Shown here piece by piece: positions 1 to 11,118 of a DNA stretch of 64,000 nucleotides. The first letter of the stretch is position 1. Each line of letters opens with the position of its first letter. The translations under genes were made by a program, and so were the position numbers. The DNA comes from Eurosta solidaginis (Eukaryota; Arthropoda; Insecta; Diptera; Tephritidae). Under the pieces are notes generated by a model. That model worked only from the letters and a program-made list of their open reading frames with translations. It was not told the DNA's origin and did no database searches. Location: assembly GCF_040869045.1 (NCBI RefSeq), contig NC_090320.1:142932941-142996940 (forward strand), read 5' to 3'.

Positions 1-390
1 TTTTTTTTTAGTCATAAGCCACCTTTTCATAGGCCGTGTCACATATACTACTACTACTACTAATTTGATGTTCTTGAGGTGCTCTTAACCCTTTTTCACA
101 TAGTGCGCTCGAAAAATATAAGAGCACCTAATTCGCGAATTCGGGACTTAATGAGCACCTAACGAGCACCTAATTTTGTATATACAAGTTTTTTGTTCTG
201 CTGACTGCCTCGCTAATTTAACGCACCTCACGGATGCCAATATAAGCAATAGAAGGTAAATCAGTAATACATTTAAAGCTTTTAAACAAGTTTTCGTAAA
301 ACTTGAATTTTATGTAGTAAGTTCTTTACCGATTTTGGAGAACGCGTTTCGGGTCTGTTTTGAAAAGCTTAAAAAGATTCACTTCCGTTA
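1..390. other. AT-rich sequence, no gene
   Basis: No coding region is recognisable. The stretch starts with a T run and a short CTA microsatellite near 48-60. The decamer GAGCACCTAA occurs three times between about 123 and 173, so this is probably the edge of an interspersed repeat. Confidence 0.5.
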
Positions 391-397
391 ATCTGCA

Positions 398-1140
398 GGG
401 CGGTTGAACGGTGGTAGGGTAGCGGACGGATTAGTACGGCGGTATTCAAACAGCGGCGGGATCAGCATGGCGGCTGAACGGCGGTAGGATAGCGGACGGC
501 CAACGGTCGTTGCAGCAGCGGCAGAATGGGAGCACCTGCGAGATCAGCACGGCGGTTGAATGGCTGTAGGATAGCGGACGACCAACGATCGCCGTAGCAG
601 CGACGGGAGCAGCACGGCGGTAGAATAGCGGACGGCGTAACAGTTTCGGGATCAGCACGGCAGCTGGACGGCGGTAGGATAGCGGACGGCCAACGGTCGG
701 CGTAGCAGCGGCGGGATTAGCACGGCGGTAGGATAGAGAACGGCCAACGGTCGGCGTGACAGCTGCAGGATGGAAGCAGCGGCGGCACCTGATGGGCGAT
801 GATCTGACAGCAGCAGCGATGGGCTGCGGAGCGCGTACCAGGGCGAACGCGGTAGCGGGAGTATGCTGGTAACGGATTTTACCTGTACAGCGGCTGGTTG
901 TTCCGGTAGGTGTAGTCGTCGGCGGTATCGGCGGGATTGGTGACCTACGAGAGACTGGGAGAACTGATTAGTGCTGGCTTCCCCGCTGGACACCCCCGGC
1001 TCCCTACTTGCACGCTAGATAGAAGGTGCTCAAGGAAGGCGGGACTGTACCAGCCGAGACACCGTGGATCGATCCGTGGGCGGAGGGAGAGGAGTGCACC
1101 TTAAAGGCGGTACAGCGGTAGCCCCTTGTGCGCACGCATC
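398..1140 (+). repeat. GC-rich minisatellite-like repeat, copy A
   Basis: Imperfect tandem units of about 60-65 bp, built on cores such as GCGGCGGGATCAGCACGGCG and GGTAGGATAGCGGACGGCC, fill roughly 400-780. A non-tandem GC-rich tail to about 1140 follows, containing CCGTGGATCGATCC. The same tandem part and tail recur in the same orientation at 27118-27735, so this is a dispersed repeat family and not a local expansion. The minus-strand open frames here come from the stop-poor GC-rich units and show no protein family. Confidence 0.8.
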
Positions 1141-1751
1141 GAGTAAAGGTCGCAAAAACCCCTACTGAATAAAAACAGGGTATTTATGTGTTACGAACAT
1201 ACGCACACACCACTGGAGGTGGGGGAGGAGGGAGAGTGGCGGCTAACGGTCGTGGTAGCTATAGTGTTAACTATTTTGTTATATACTTTGTACTTTGTAC
1301 TTTAATTTTTAATTTTTTTTAATTGAGTTTTCTTTTTAATATGAAAATTTTTGATTATTAATATTTTAAACCAAAAAATAAAATAATTTTTTAAAAAAGA
1401 TTGAATTGTTTGTATACATTTTGTGGATTTATATATTTGGCGATCCTGCAATTGAACCAATTTTACTTCTGAGAACTTAATTAGATATATATATTACGTC
1501 TGCTGGGTCAAGTGAAAACACCATCATCACAATATGTCAGTGCTATGACAAAAATCCTCACCACTAACAAAGCTCTAACAAGCAAATATGTGATTAGTAT
1601 ACTAAAAAATGAGATAAAGCAGATTTACAGCGTTATTCTGTGCACTTGACAAATTCACCACATTGCTTATTTATCAAGTATTTTCTATTCTGTGTCAAAA
1701 ATATAAAGCTCTTTGGTTGACAAATTTTCAATATCTTAAACGCTCTTGACA
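1141..1751. other. AT-rich sequence, no gene
   Basis: A GC-rich remainder runs to about 1260 and AT-rich DNA follows. A short minus-strand frame (1633-1821) overlaps the MITE arm and shows no family. I see nothing functional. Confidence 0.5.
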
Positions 1752-1754
1752 ATT

Positions 1755-1979
1755 CAGGGCCCGTATTACGTGTTACGATCAGTGACTGAAACCCATTTTC
1801 ACTCAAGCGATAAATATGCAACTGTGAAACAATTTCTAAAAATTATAATAGGTTATCAATCTAACGAGTACTGTTTGTCGCTAGCTCGCATATGCCACTA
1901 ATATTATACACCATTTCAGAGTTATTGTGATTAAAAAATGAGATTCGATCACGGATTGTAACACGTAATACGGGCCCTG
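1755..1979. mobile_element. 225-bp MITE with inverted ends
   Basis: The ends are inverted repeats. The left end begins CAGGGCCCGTATTACGTGTT and the right end is its complement at 1958-1979. Weaker similarity continues inward for about 30 bp. A 3-bp duplication ATT flanks it (1752-1754 and 1980-1982), the target length of PIF/Harbinger elements. It ends 46 bp before the start of a Harbinger-type transposase pseudogene, so it may be a deletion derivative of that family or a rearranged end of it. The superfamily is inferred from TSD length and location only. Confidence 0.7.
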
Positions 1980-2025
1980 ATTTGCACTAAAAATTACGTT
2001 ATTGCGTGTTTGTGTCTGAATTAAA

Positions 2026-3236
2026 ATGGAAGAAGATTTGTTACTTCTACTTTTATTGTGTGAAGATGAGGCAAATAAGGAAAATAGAGATCGCTCGAGG
2101 TACTTAAAATCCCTGAGAGCTACCAGCAATGCATTTTCCGTAAGTGAAAATGTGTTCGTTCAACATTTCCGTTTGACCCGTTCTTTGTGCCGTCGCCTTA
2201 TTGATGACTTGGAACCGCACGATGATCAGCAAACCTCCTTTCCAATAACTATCCGCTTCTGTCTGTATTGTACTTTTTTGCTAATGGGTCTTACCAGAAA
2301 TGCGTGGGCAACAATTACAACATGCCAATGGGCCATGCGTTTTTTTTTCACGAAATTTGAAGGTTGTGGCAAACCTAATTGTGAGGGTTAAGAGCAGTGA
2401 AGTCCACTTTCCCCGCACAGCTGAAGAGGAAAATATTGCTAAAACAGGGTATGTGTCCTATCGAAACTCTTCAGACAACTTTTTAAATAAGATTTCTATA
2501 CCACTAAATATTTTTCCGAAAATTTGGCATAAAGAGTACAATAGGAGCAATTGATTGCACCCACATTGCTATTGTTGCTCCGCCTTCGAACAATGTGGAA
2601 CGGCCATTAAGGCAATACCTAAACAGAATGGGTTACTACAGCATTAATGTTGAATCGGTATTATTTAGTGTTTATTCAAAAATACTTTACAGTGTTTTAT
2701 ATTTCAATTCTTTAAAGGTATGCGATCATCGCTTGTGCTTTACATTTCTAAACGCCAACTTTCCGGGAGCGACACATGATGGGATATGGGCAACCTCTGA
2801 CTTACGGTAGTATTTGATACGTAAGCATAATACCAGTTCCACTTCTTACCAAAGAGAATCTTGGCTCATTGGAGATCAATGATATCCGTTAGAACCATGG
2901 CTCCTCACACCAGTTGCAAATCCAAGCACCACGAAAGAAAGAAAATTTAATAAGATACATGCATCCGCAATTGTATAGAAAGAGCATATGGTGTTGTTAA
3001 GTCGCGCTTTAGGTGTTTGCTAAAGCATCGAGTACTGCATTATTTTCCATGAAACAGCTGTCGCTATTATTACGAGTTGCGTCATATTGCACAACAAGAT
3101 GATAAGAGCTGGCATGACCCCAGAAGAAGTTGATATCATTGAAGACGATAAAGATTTTGTAATAGATTTCATCGACTCTTCTCAGTATACCCGCGAAGGA
3201 GAAAGAACACGGTTTAGATACATATCAACCCTTTAA
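2026..3236 (+). pseudogene. HARBI1-like (PIF/Harbinger) DDE transposase, decayed
   Basis: This is the remains of a Harbinger-class nuclease, which cuts and rejoins element ends. The N-terminal acidic leucine-rich start is at 2026. A middle block in another frame contains VHFPRTAEEE (about 2405-2435). The first catalytic Asp is in GAIDCTHIAI (codon 2553-2555). The second is in FPGATHDGIW near 2775. The catalytic Glu is in IERAYGVVKSRFRC near 2975. The tail includes CVILHNKMIRAGM and an acidic end before the stop near 3235. A deletion near 2340, several frameshifts and internal stops make it non-functional. DDE order and spacing fit the family well. I did not find a right-hand terminal repeat. 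Confidence 0.85.
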
Positions 3237-3507
3237 AAAATAAGAAATGTGTTTTCAAACTAATACCATGGAAAAACTGATGCAATATTGGTGATGTAAA
3301 GTGTTTTTTGGGTCGCATACTCCTTCTTTCTCAAACATTGTGCAATTTACGCCAGTCCATCGCATTTTAAAATAATTCAGATTCACTACATCGGACTAGC
3401 CTGAACAAGCACGAAGCTTCCCGAGTTTCTGTCACGCCGGTATTAATGCGTGACTTTAACGCTCACCAAGATGTCTGGCATGTATATGTATATATATGCG
3501 TATATTA
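3237..3507. other. no gene seen
   Basis: Anonymous sequence between the Harbinger pseudogene and the non-LTR fragment. It contains a short TA-rich microsatellite around 3483-3505. Confidence 0.4.
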
Positions 3508-3755
3508 CGTTGGCTTGGCCATGTGATACGAATGAAAGAAAACGCTTGGGCCCGGAAGGTGTTCTTGTCGGAACCCACCTTCGGATGTAGAGGAAGAGGA
3601 ATGCTCCAACTCCGTTGGAAAGACCATGTGGAGAGCGATCCGTGATCCCTTGGGGTTTCTAATTGGCGCCAGCTGGCGAAGGGTAAAGTCGGCTGGCGCA
3701 CTTTGTTGGCAGACCAAAACAATCCAGACAGCTAAACGGCCATTTAAGCAAGTAA
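3508..3755 (+). pseudogene. non-LTR retrotransposon RT C-terminal tail fragment
   Basis: The + frame reads RWLGHVIRMKENAWARKVFL, then a GRGRG-like hinge, LRWKDHVE and SNWRQLA. This is the conserved tail that follows the reverse transcriptase domain in insect RTE-like non-LTR elements. It has an internal stop (about 3640). The same family appears on the minus strand at 61273-61684 with matching residues (ARKVFLSEP, LRWKD, WRxLA). Both copies are 5'-truncated, as expected of target-primed insertions. Confidence 0.75.
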
Positions 3756-3768
3756 TATGTATATATAC

Positions 3769-4425
3769 TAGGCCGGGTCGATTTGTGGGGAGGCAAAAAA
3801 ATCGCCCATTGCTCTGTGAAAATCATATTCTAGGGATCAAAATAAGAAACTTTGCCGAAGGAACCATACCTCTAAAACGAATTCTGATGCCCCCCCCCCC
3901 CACCCCCCCTTTGGGTCGTAGGGGCAAATTTTGAAAAATCCCACTTTGAAATGCCTATGTTTTTTTCTTTTTGGAGTTTATTTTTCTCTTTAGAAATTTA
4001 TTTAGTCAGAACATATGTAAATGAAAAAATGAATTTAACTTAGTAATAGAAAATAAATTTAAAAAAAAATATTAGAAATTAGCGTTTTTACAACCCCCTT
4101 TTAAAACCAAGGCATCACTGTGATGCATTTGCATGTCGTAAACATAGTTGTGTGGGTTTTTTATTCAACCGTTTTAAAAAATGAAGGTATCACTGTGACA
4201 CAATTGCAGATCGTAAAATTGCTTGTGTTGTTTTTTTTAAGCCACCACAAGACACAGCAGGTAGAATTGAAATTGCCCCTACCCAAAAGTTTGACCCAAA
4301 GGGGGGGGGGGGGGGACATCAGAATTCGTTTCAGAGGTATGGTTCCTTCGGCAAAGTTTCTTATTTTGATCCCTAGAATACGATTTTTACAGAGCAATGA
4401 GCGATTTTTAAATCGACCCGCCCTA
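3769..4425. mobile_element. palindromic (foldback-type) element, copy A
   Basis: The two ends are inverted copies of about 130-150 bp. The left arm begins TAGGCCGGGTCGATTT and the right arm ends AAATCGACCCGCCCTA. Matching blocks include CTTTGCCGAAGGAACCAT and its complement. The arms carry a poly-C run (about 3892-3908) and a matching poly-G run (about 4300-4315). Inside, a block of about 45 bp is directly repeated with divergence (about 4110-4153 and 4183-4231). A truncated copy lies at 13927-14287. The flanks are TA-rich, so a TA target is possible. The short open frames here are not genes. Confidence 0.8.
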
Positions 4426-4439
4426 ATATATACATATAT

Positions 4440-4800
4440 TTAATACATACATACTTTATTGTATTTTGGAATTCTATTAAGTATTTGTAGGAACCGGCAG
4501 GATCGGACCACTATAGCATAATTCTCCCATACCGGTTCCTAAAAATGGTTAATATAATTCCAAAATACACTAATGTATGTATGTAGCCAATTTCATCAAG
4601 ATATCTCAGAAATTCAGAGATTAGTTTGCATACGAACAGACAGACCGACATGGCTTAATCAACTTAGTTCGTCGTCCTTATCATTTCGGTATACTTATTG
4701 ATGGGTCAATCTCTTCCCTGGTTCTTAAAATTTTCAGGTAGCCGTGTAAAGTTAGTATACTATTTCATCCACACTTTGGTGTGTATTTCAGCTATACCGT
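4440..4800. repeat. interspersed repeat fragment
   Basis: Contains ATCAAGATATCTCAGAAATT, GTTTGCATACGAACAGACAG, GACATGGCTTAATCAAC and TCGGTATACTTATTGATGGG. A similar series occurs in opposite orientation at about 54060-54200, so this is a dispersed non-coding repeat. Confidence 0.6.
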
Positions 4801-4935
4801 TAATATGTTGAAATTAACGGTACTATATGTCGGTATCTTTTATTTCATACCCATATTGTACAAAAACATTGTGGGGTTACCTGCGTCCGCATAAGGTATT
4901 AAGACCATAAACACCTAAATGTATGAAATATAGAT

Positions 4936-5220
4936 GAAATCCCATTCTCCCACCTATCAACTAGAACTCTCATTCTCACTCTCCCGCTTTCCACTCTCCC
5001 TCTCATTCTCACTTCCGCTCCCTCTCGGTCTCAATTTCTCTCCCTCTTCCTCCCACTTTCTCTCAAACACTCCCACACCCTCTTACTCGTCCTCCTTCTC
5101 CTAACCGCATTTTCCCTTTCTTCCTCACCATCTCACTTTCGCTCTCTGGCACCTTTCCTTTCCCTCTTTTTCTTTCTTTTGTCCTTGCTCTTCCTCTCTA
5201 CACCTTCCTCTTTGCACATT
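4936..5220. repeat. polypyrimidine low-complexity tract
   Basis: Nearly 300 bp of C/T-rich sequence on the + strand (runs such as CTCTCCCTCTCATTCTCAC) with few purines. No open frame of note. Confidence 0.85.
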
Positions 5221-8200
5221 TTGGTCGATATCTTATAAGCAGGCAGTCGTGCACGCAGAGAGTGTATATTCCAAATTTCATTACAATCGGTAAAGCCCTT
5301 CGGCCAGCAAGCTCAGTCAAAAATAGGGTACCTAATTTTATATATTACTAGGAGCCCCGGCAGACATTTGTTCTGCCCAAATATTTGTTTGCACGCTTAT
5401 CTTTTCCCTCCTCATTTCTCGTTTCTGTCTTTATATTTAAATGTTTAAAATATTTTAAATGACAAAAAGAGCAGAAGTAAGAATTAAAAACAACTTTTAC
5501 TAGGTACAAAATTTAATTTACATTTAAATACAAAGTGAGTATACATATATACAAATATACGGTTCAGGTGAGTCAGTGAAATCCCCATCCCCAGTCCCTG
5601 GTGCGTGTGGACTATTCCTGAACATAAATAAAATTGCTAAAAATGTAAATTTAAAATCCTAAAATTAAATACCTAAAATTCATAAAATTGAATAAATAAA
5701 TATAAGTAAATACAAAGCAAATGTAAAGTACATTCAAGTGAGTGCGGAAGCTACTAAAGTCGTGGTAAATGCAAAGTTAGTCTTTTGTGAAAAAAAAAAA
5801 AAATAAGTTTCGGTTTACGGTTGTTGCTAACCGCGTTATTGGCCCGTTAAGCACCGGTACAGAGAAAAAAAAAATCGGTGTCCTGGATCCTATTCAGATT
5901 GCGGCACCAAGGTTTGAACTTGCCACACCAGCCACCATCACAAACAGACACCAAAAAATAAGCAAATAAGCGGGGTAGTAAAGAGAGGAGCAAACATACA
6001 GACGGTGCCGGTCTTCACGTCATAGGGGAAGGAGGAGCATCCTGACACTCCTGTCTCGGCACTACATTAACTTGAGCATAGCCTGGAGGAACACGAGCTG
6101 GAGGAGAGAAGAGAGACCAGCAGCGCTGCAGCATCAAGATCTTGGCATTTTTGTTTGCATTACATTTGCTTGATTTTTTTTGGATTTTTGTCTACTTCGC
6201 CTTATAAGTTTAACAACTGCAAGTTACTTCCAGTAGGAATTTTAGGAGTTTTGGTTTAATTTTTTATTATTTCACTGCCCTAAACTTGTTTAATTTCATT
6301 TACGATTTATATTTTTTAATTTTGATTTTCATTTAATTGTATGCTAGGGTTTTAGCGGAACTGAATTTTATTGAACTTTATTATAGCACCCTAGTATACA
6401 TATTCTTCAAACATTAACTTTTTGGATTACGTTCATTTTCTCTACCTTTCCTTTTTCTATCGCTTCAATATTCTTCTTCATAACTTAAAAATTATTATTT
6501 TTTCTTCACTTCACTTCAGCACTTCTTTGCATATATGCGAATAGCTTTTATTATTTGCTTCTTCCTTCTTTCCACTACCACCTATTTCCTCATCACATTT
6601 TTTTTCTTAGTGTTTTCCTTCGCATTGTAGGCCTTACAATTTTTGTTTGCACATTTTTTTTTACCTTATATGTTTGCATTATTGCAGCGCCTTACCCTGA
6701 TAGTTTTGAATTTTGTATTCCTAATTCTTATCAGTTCATTTTGTTTTGTTTTTTTTTTATTATTTTTCGTTCCTTATAACTACTTATTATTTTGCGCCAA
6801 CTTATTAAAGAACCTTTGATTCGGACCGCGACCACGGATCCGAATAACATTCCATTGTAATTCATTGGCTCTCATACCTTCCATGGTAGGCTGGAACACT
6901 TTCCAACATAGGTTTGTAGGCATATGTATGTATACGTTCTTTCACAGCCACCCTCACTCTTCGACGCAGGCGCCTTCGTCGCGGGATTGATCGGTATGTG
7001 CTAGAGTTATAAGTTATTAACTACCTACATAAATAGTTTAAATACAAACGTACGTATATATCAAAATTGTAAACAAACCTGCTGGAAGCCAGCAGATGCT
7101 AAGGAGTTATTGGGATACAGTGGCGGTCCGATAACTACGGCATTATCAGCATTTAGTAATTTTCAATTTTAATTTTTGTACGCTAAAGTTTCGCATTTTT
7201 ATTCGGTAATTTTCAAGTTAAGTTTTTGGTGCACTGTTCAATTTTCCTTTTTACGTAAAACCCTTTTCATTTTTATTCAATAGTTTTCGATTTAAAGTTT
7301 TTTACTTTTGATTTTCCATTGGTTTTTAATTTTTTTGTTTTTCATTCTCAATTCTGCCATTAAACAAACTGATCGTTTTGACTTTCGGTGTCTTGATTTT
7401 TCTGAGTTACGTAACGTGCTTTTCGCAGTAATTTCACAACCCAGCTTCCCCTTCCTTTTCTCTATTATCTTCAATTTAGCAACCTTATCTTCATCAGTCC
7501 TATTTTGTTTGTTATATATATAATTAGATAGAATTAGTTTAAAACCATTAGCCTTAAGGAAATTTCGATATCAGAGAAATTTTGAATTGTTTTGATCATT
7601 ATTTTAGTTTAACTAGTTAATAAAGAGTTTTATAACGTTTTACGAAGAATTTCAAACTATCGTGTTCATTAGTTAAATGGGTTGAGCTTATCTCAGAATG
7701 AGCGGCTAAACACTTTAAATTGGTGTAGGTGTTGCACGAGTGCAATGTAGGGGACGTGGGAGTGAGGCGACTATAGATGTGTTTATACGCTCTGTGCATG
7801 CGTCTGGAGATAATAACGACCGATTTTAAAACGAGTGTAAGTCAAAACACTTTGTACTTTTAAAGCGAATTGAAATTTAGTTTATGCATGCGTTTTGAGT
7901 GAACCCGTATATATTCAAAACGACTTATGCATGCGTATAAACATAGTATATGACTGACTAGACTGGATAGGGACCTGGGACAGTAACGTACTGACAAATG
8001 TCAGGCTAAGGGGGCGTTGCTAAAGTTTCGGAGTCAGTGCAACGCCCCAGGCTGTGTCAAGGTTTTACGCAGAAGGGGAGGGATGACTCCACCTGGCACG
8101 GACAGACCTTTTCTGCCAGCTTTCCTTTTCTTTTCGTAGATTTCAGGCATGAACTTTTTTTTTTGTTTGTAAAACTGTAGGTAAGCCGACGAGCTAGCAG

Positions 8201-8265
8201 GGGCTTGCAGCATGCCGAATGCCACCTCCGCCTTACCCCAACAGTCAGTTACACAACAACATATA
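5221..8265. other. gene-poor AT- and T-rich stretch
   Basis: No recognisable gene over 3 kb. About 5440-5780 is A/T-rich. About 6150-7520 is strongly T-rich on the + strand, which yields hydrophobic spurious frames. About 6960-6990 holds a small GC-rich patch. A weak inverted repeat pairs GTTTATACGC near 7771 with GCGTATAAAC near 7934. GC content rises towards 8000-8240, just before the retrotransposon, again with no gene. Confidence 0.5.
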
Positions 8266-8554
8266 TGTGAGAGTGGATTATTGTACTAAATACCTTAATC
8301 CGTTCTACTGTATTTTACTGTATCCAAATTGAACACAGAAACATATACTTTTGTAATAAAATATTGAAGTAATGAAAAAATATGAAAAGTTGAGTTATAA
8401 AACGAGTATCGACATATGCAGACTTAAATATTTAAATAATTTATTAATTGTTAATTTTGTAATTAGTATTAATTATTTTTGAAAACGAATATAAATGCTG
8501 AACATCCCAAATTAAAATAATTGTTTCTTATTCATTAAAATAAGAGGCACCACA
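8266..8554 (+). repeat. 5' LTR of element 1
   Basis: Starts TGTGAGAGTGG and ends GGCACCACA, so it has TG...CA ends. It aligns end to end with 13627-13915. AATAAA-type signals occur at about 8355. TTATAAAACG near 8395 could be a TATA box. Confidence 0.92.
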
Positions 8555-8556
8555 AT

Positions 8557-8574
8557 TGGGGGCTCAACCGGGAT
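8557..8574 (+). promoter_or_regulatory. primer binding site, tRNA-Pro-like
   Basis: TGGGGGCTCAACCGGGAT begins 2 bp after the 5' LTR. It matches the complement of insect tRNA-Pro 3' ends except at two adjacent positions (AA where I expect GT). Minus-strand priming by tRNA-Pro is inferred. Confidence 0.75.
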
Positions 8575-8802
8575 AGTTCAGCTACGCGGCGATTTTTTTT
8601 TTGTTTTTTTTAAATAATTGCACATATGAGCAAAAATTTTATTTATAAACCATTGGTGGAGATTGTTTTAATATTAAAAAATCCTGTAATCAACATATTG
8701 CAACAATTTATATGCGAGAAGACGCGCTGAAAATAATAGAAAATATATTTTGAATCAAACCTTCAAAGGAATCTGGTGGAAGACGAATGAAGTTGTTGGA
8801 TA

Positions 8803-9037
8803 TGAGCCGTTTATTTTGAAAGTGGCATAAGTCATTTCATGTCGTTTAGGTTCAGTGGTAATTTGTTTGTATCTCTCCTCGCCTCCAGTTTTTTAGAGTC
8901 CAATATCCAAAAGATGCAATTCTTATTATTATTTTATAATTGTAGAACCATCTATATATGCATTCGTTCAAAAATAACAATGCATTTAAGACCATGAGTT
9001 GGAAATGACTTATGCCACTTTCAAAATAAACGGCTCA
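8803..9037. mobile_element. 235-bp MITE with perfect 36-bp TIRs
   Basis: The left end (8803-8838, beginning TGAGCCGTTTATTTTGAAAG) and the right end (9002-9037) are exact reverse complements over 36 bp. TA dinucleotides flank it at 8801-8802 and 9038-9039, fitting Tc1/mariner-type targeting. It sits in the untranslated leader of LTR element 1, upstream of gag, and has no coding capacity. Perfect arms suggest a younger insertion than its host. Confidence 0.85.
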
Positions 9038-9615
9038 TATGTTCATGGTACAATTTATGTAAGGAAAAGGAATGGGAATTCAAATGAAAGAGGAAGCAAG
9101 AATCAAGGTAAAGACGGATTTAAGAATTGAGTGAAAATAGTTTGAAAATGGCAGTGGAAAGAGGAAGCAAGAATCGAGGTAAAAGCGGATTTGAGAGTTG
9201 AATAAAACAGTTGCAGTATTTATACCAAAAGACAGATTAAGTTGATTTCAGAGAAACAATTTGTATGTATGTTGTGTGAAAGAAAAGAAAATATTTTAAC
9301 AATTGAGAGAAAAAATTGAAAAAAAGGCGAAATTTAGCACGTTGTGTCAGAAGAAAAGGGGAATGCATAAAATTGTTTAATAAATTGTATACTGACAGGG
9401 TTTTACGCCTATAATTTGAATTAAATGCAATATAAAAGAAGTTTAATATAAAATAGATTTTTAATAATAATTTTAATTATGCATTCTTGAAATAGATGTT
9501 GACGCCTTTATTAAATTGAATTTATTGTAATTCATTATTTTCCCTAATTATTTCAAATATTTGTTTATACTTGTATTACGTTGTATTTATATTTAATTAT
9601 TTAGTTATATCCCCT

Positions 9616-10540
9616 ATGGATGCACAGAATATTTTGACTTTAACATTCGAAGGACTGAAAACAAGGTTATCAGAGTTAGGGTTAGATGTAACTGGAAGGA
9701 AACATGAGTTACAAAATAGATTACTTCAGCATTTGGGTCTATCTGCTAACGGGGAATCCGATACCGAACAAAACGCTTCTGTTTATGAAGACGTGGGTGC
9801 CAGTGTACTTCGCCATCTACCAAATTCTCAGCCTTCATATTTTACTTTACGGGATATAGAGGATTCGTTGGGACATTTTACAGGGGTAGGATTTCCTGAC
9901 GTAAAACAATGGATTAAAGATTTTGAGGAAAACGCATTAACGCTTAGTTGGAATAACCTGTAAAAATATAATTACGCAAAACAATTGATTAAAGAGGATG
10001 CAAAGGCCTTTATAAGAAGTCTATCCAATATTTTTGACTGGGATTCCTTGAAGGAAGCGTTGCTCAAAGAGTTTGGGAAGAAATTATATTCTATTTAAAT
10101 TCATAGAAGGTTAAAAAATCGTTGAAAGAGGCCAATGGAAAGCTTGCGTGAATATTTATATTGTCTTATAGAGATAGGAAATGAAGTTAACGTTGATGAG
10201 GAAAGTATTATAAATTACTTTGTTGAAGGTATCCCTGATTCATGGCAAAATAAATCCGTTTTATATCGTGCAAAAACGATAAAGGAAAAATATTAAAAAC
10301 TGAACTTAGGGTGTATGAAAAAATTAAATTTTCTAAAACGCGGCTAAATTATTCGAAAGAAAATCAACAAGGTATTGTTGCGGGGGGAAAAGTTTCGGCA
10401 AATAAGCATTTGGATAATTTTTCCTGTTATAAATGTGGAGTAAAATGACACATTGTTAATAACTGTACTTCGAAAAGTTTTAAATGTTTTAAATGCAATG
10501 CGATAGGTCATCGAGCGTTTGAGTGCAAGTTAACTGGAAA
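9616..10540 (+). pseudogene. gag of LTR element 1 with N-terminal SAP domain and zinc knuckles
   Basis: Starts MDAQNILTL at 9616, the ATG just before the conserved domain. Residues 8-40 have SAP-domain character (LKTRLSELGLDVTGRKHELQ), a DNA-binding fold. The capsid-like middle is broken by a stop at 9961 and further frameshifts. Two CCHC knuckles follow at about 10426-10530. The first is interrupted by TGA (about 10446); the second reads CFKCNAIGHRAFEC. Gag normally forms the particle and the knuckles bind RNA. Confidence 0.8.
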
Positions 10541-10559
10541 TGGTAAAGAAGAAAGAAAG

Positions 10560-11112
10560 AAAGGAAGTGGCGAAAAATAGTAAGGACGCTTTGTATATGA
10601 CGCCTGAGAATGAAATTTTGACCTACATTGAAACAAATACGCGTATATTTAAAGAAGTGCGAATAAATAAATTAATATTTTCGGCTATAATCGATACTGG
10701 AAGGGATATCAGTATGATTCGATATGATACTTTTATGATGTTAGGTGGTATTGAATTGTGTAAGGAGAATAGGAAATTTACTGGTATTGGCGAAGGGAAA
10801 ATAGTAACAATAGGGCATTAAGCAGAAGAAGTAGAGGTTGGTGGATTAAAGTTACAATTAACTTTTCATGTAGTAAGGGAAAATGATATTATATACAATG
10901 CGGTAATCGGAAATGATGTTCTCAAATTAGTTGACATATTTATTAGGGAAGAAGGTGCTTTATTCCAGGTTAAAGAGAAGATGAATCTAAGGCAATGCAA
11001 ACGAGAAAGAGTCTTGCATAAGACAAATAGTAATCAAGATGAGGTTTACGGCAATAAATCGGGAAATCGAATGTATGAGGGCATTCGTGAGCTTACACAA
11101 GAGTTGGAGTAA
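10560..11112 (+). pseudogene. retroviral-type aspartic protease region of LTR element 1
   Basis: IIDTGRDISMI, with the DTG catalytic triad at about 10692-10700, followed downstream by AVIGNDVLKL, marks a retropepsin domain that would cleave the polyprotein. A stop at about 10819 interrupts it. It is followed by a linker to RT. Confidence 0.8.
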
Positions 11113-11118
11113 ATCTGT

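Noticed and set aside
446..993. Minus-strand frames rich in RRPLSYRRSAAV in the GC-rich repeat
   Set aside because: Stop-poor tandem DNA produces them. The same peptide recurs at 27066-27615 only because the repeat does.
6555..7523. Hydrophobic plus frames that could be small membrane proteins
   Set aside because: They lie in T-rich DNA where TTT and CTT codons arise by composition. No family or conserved start.
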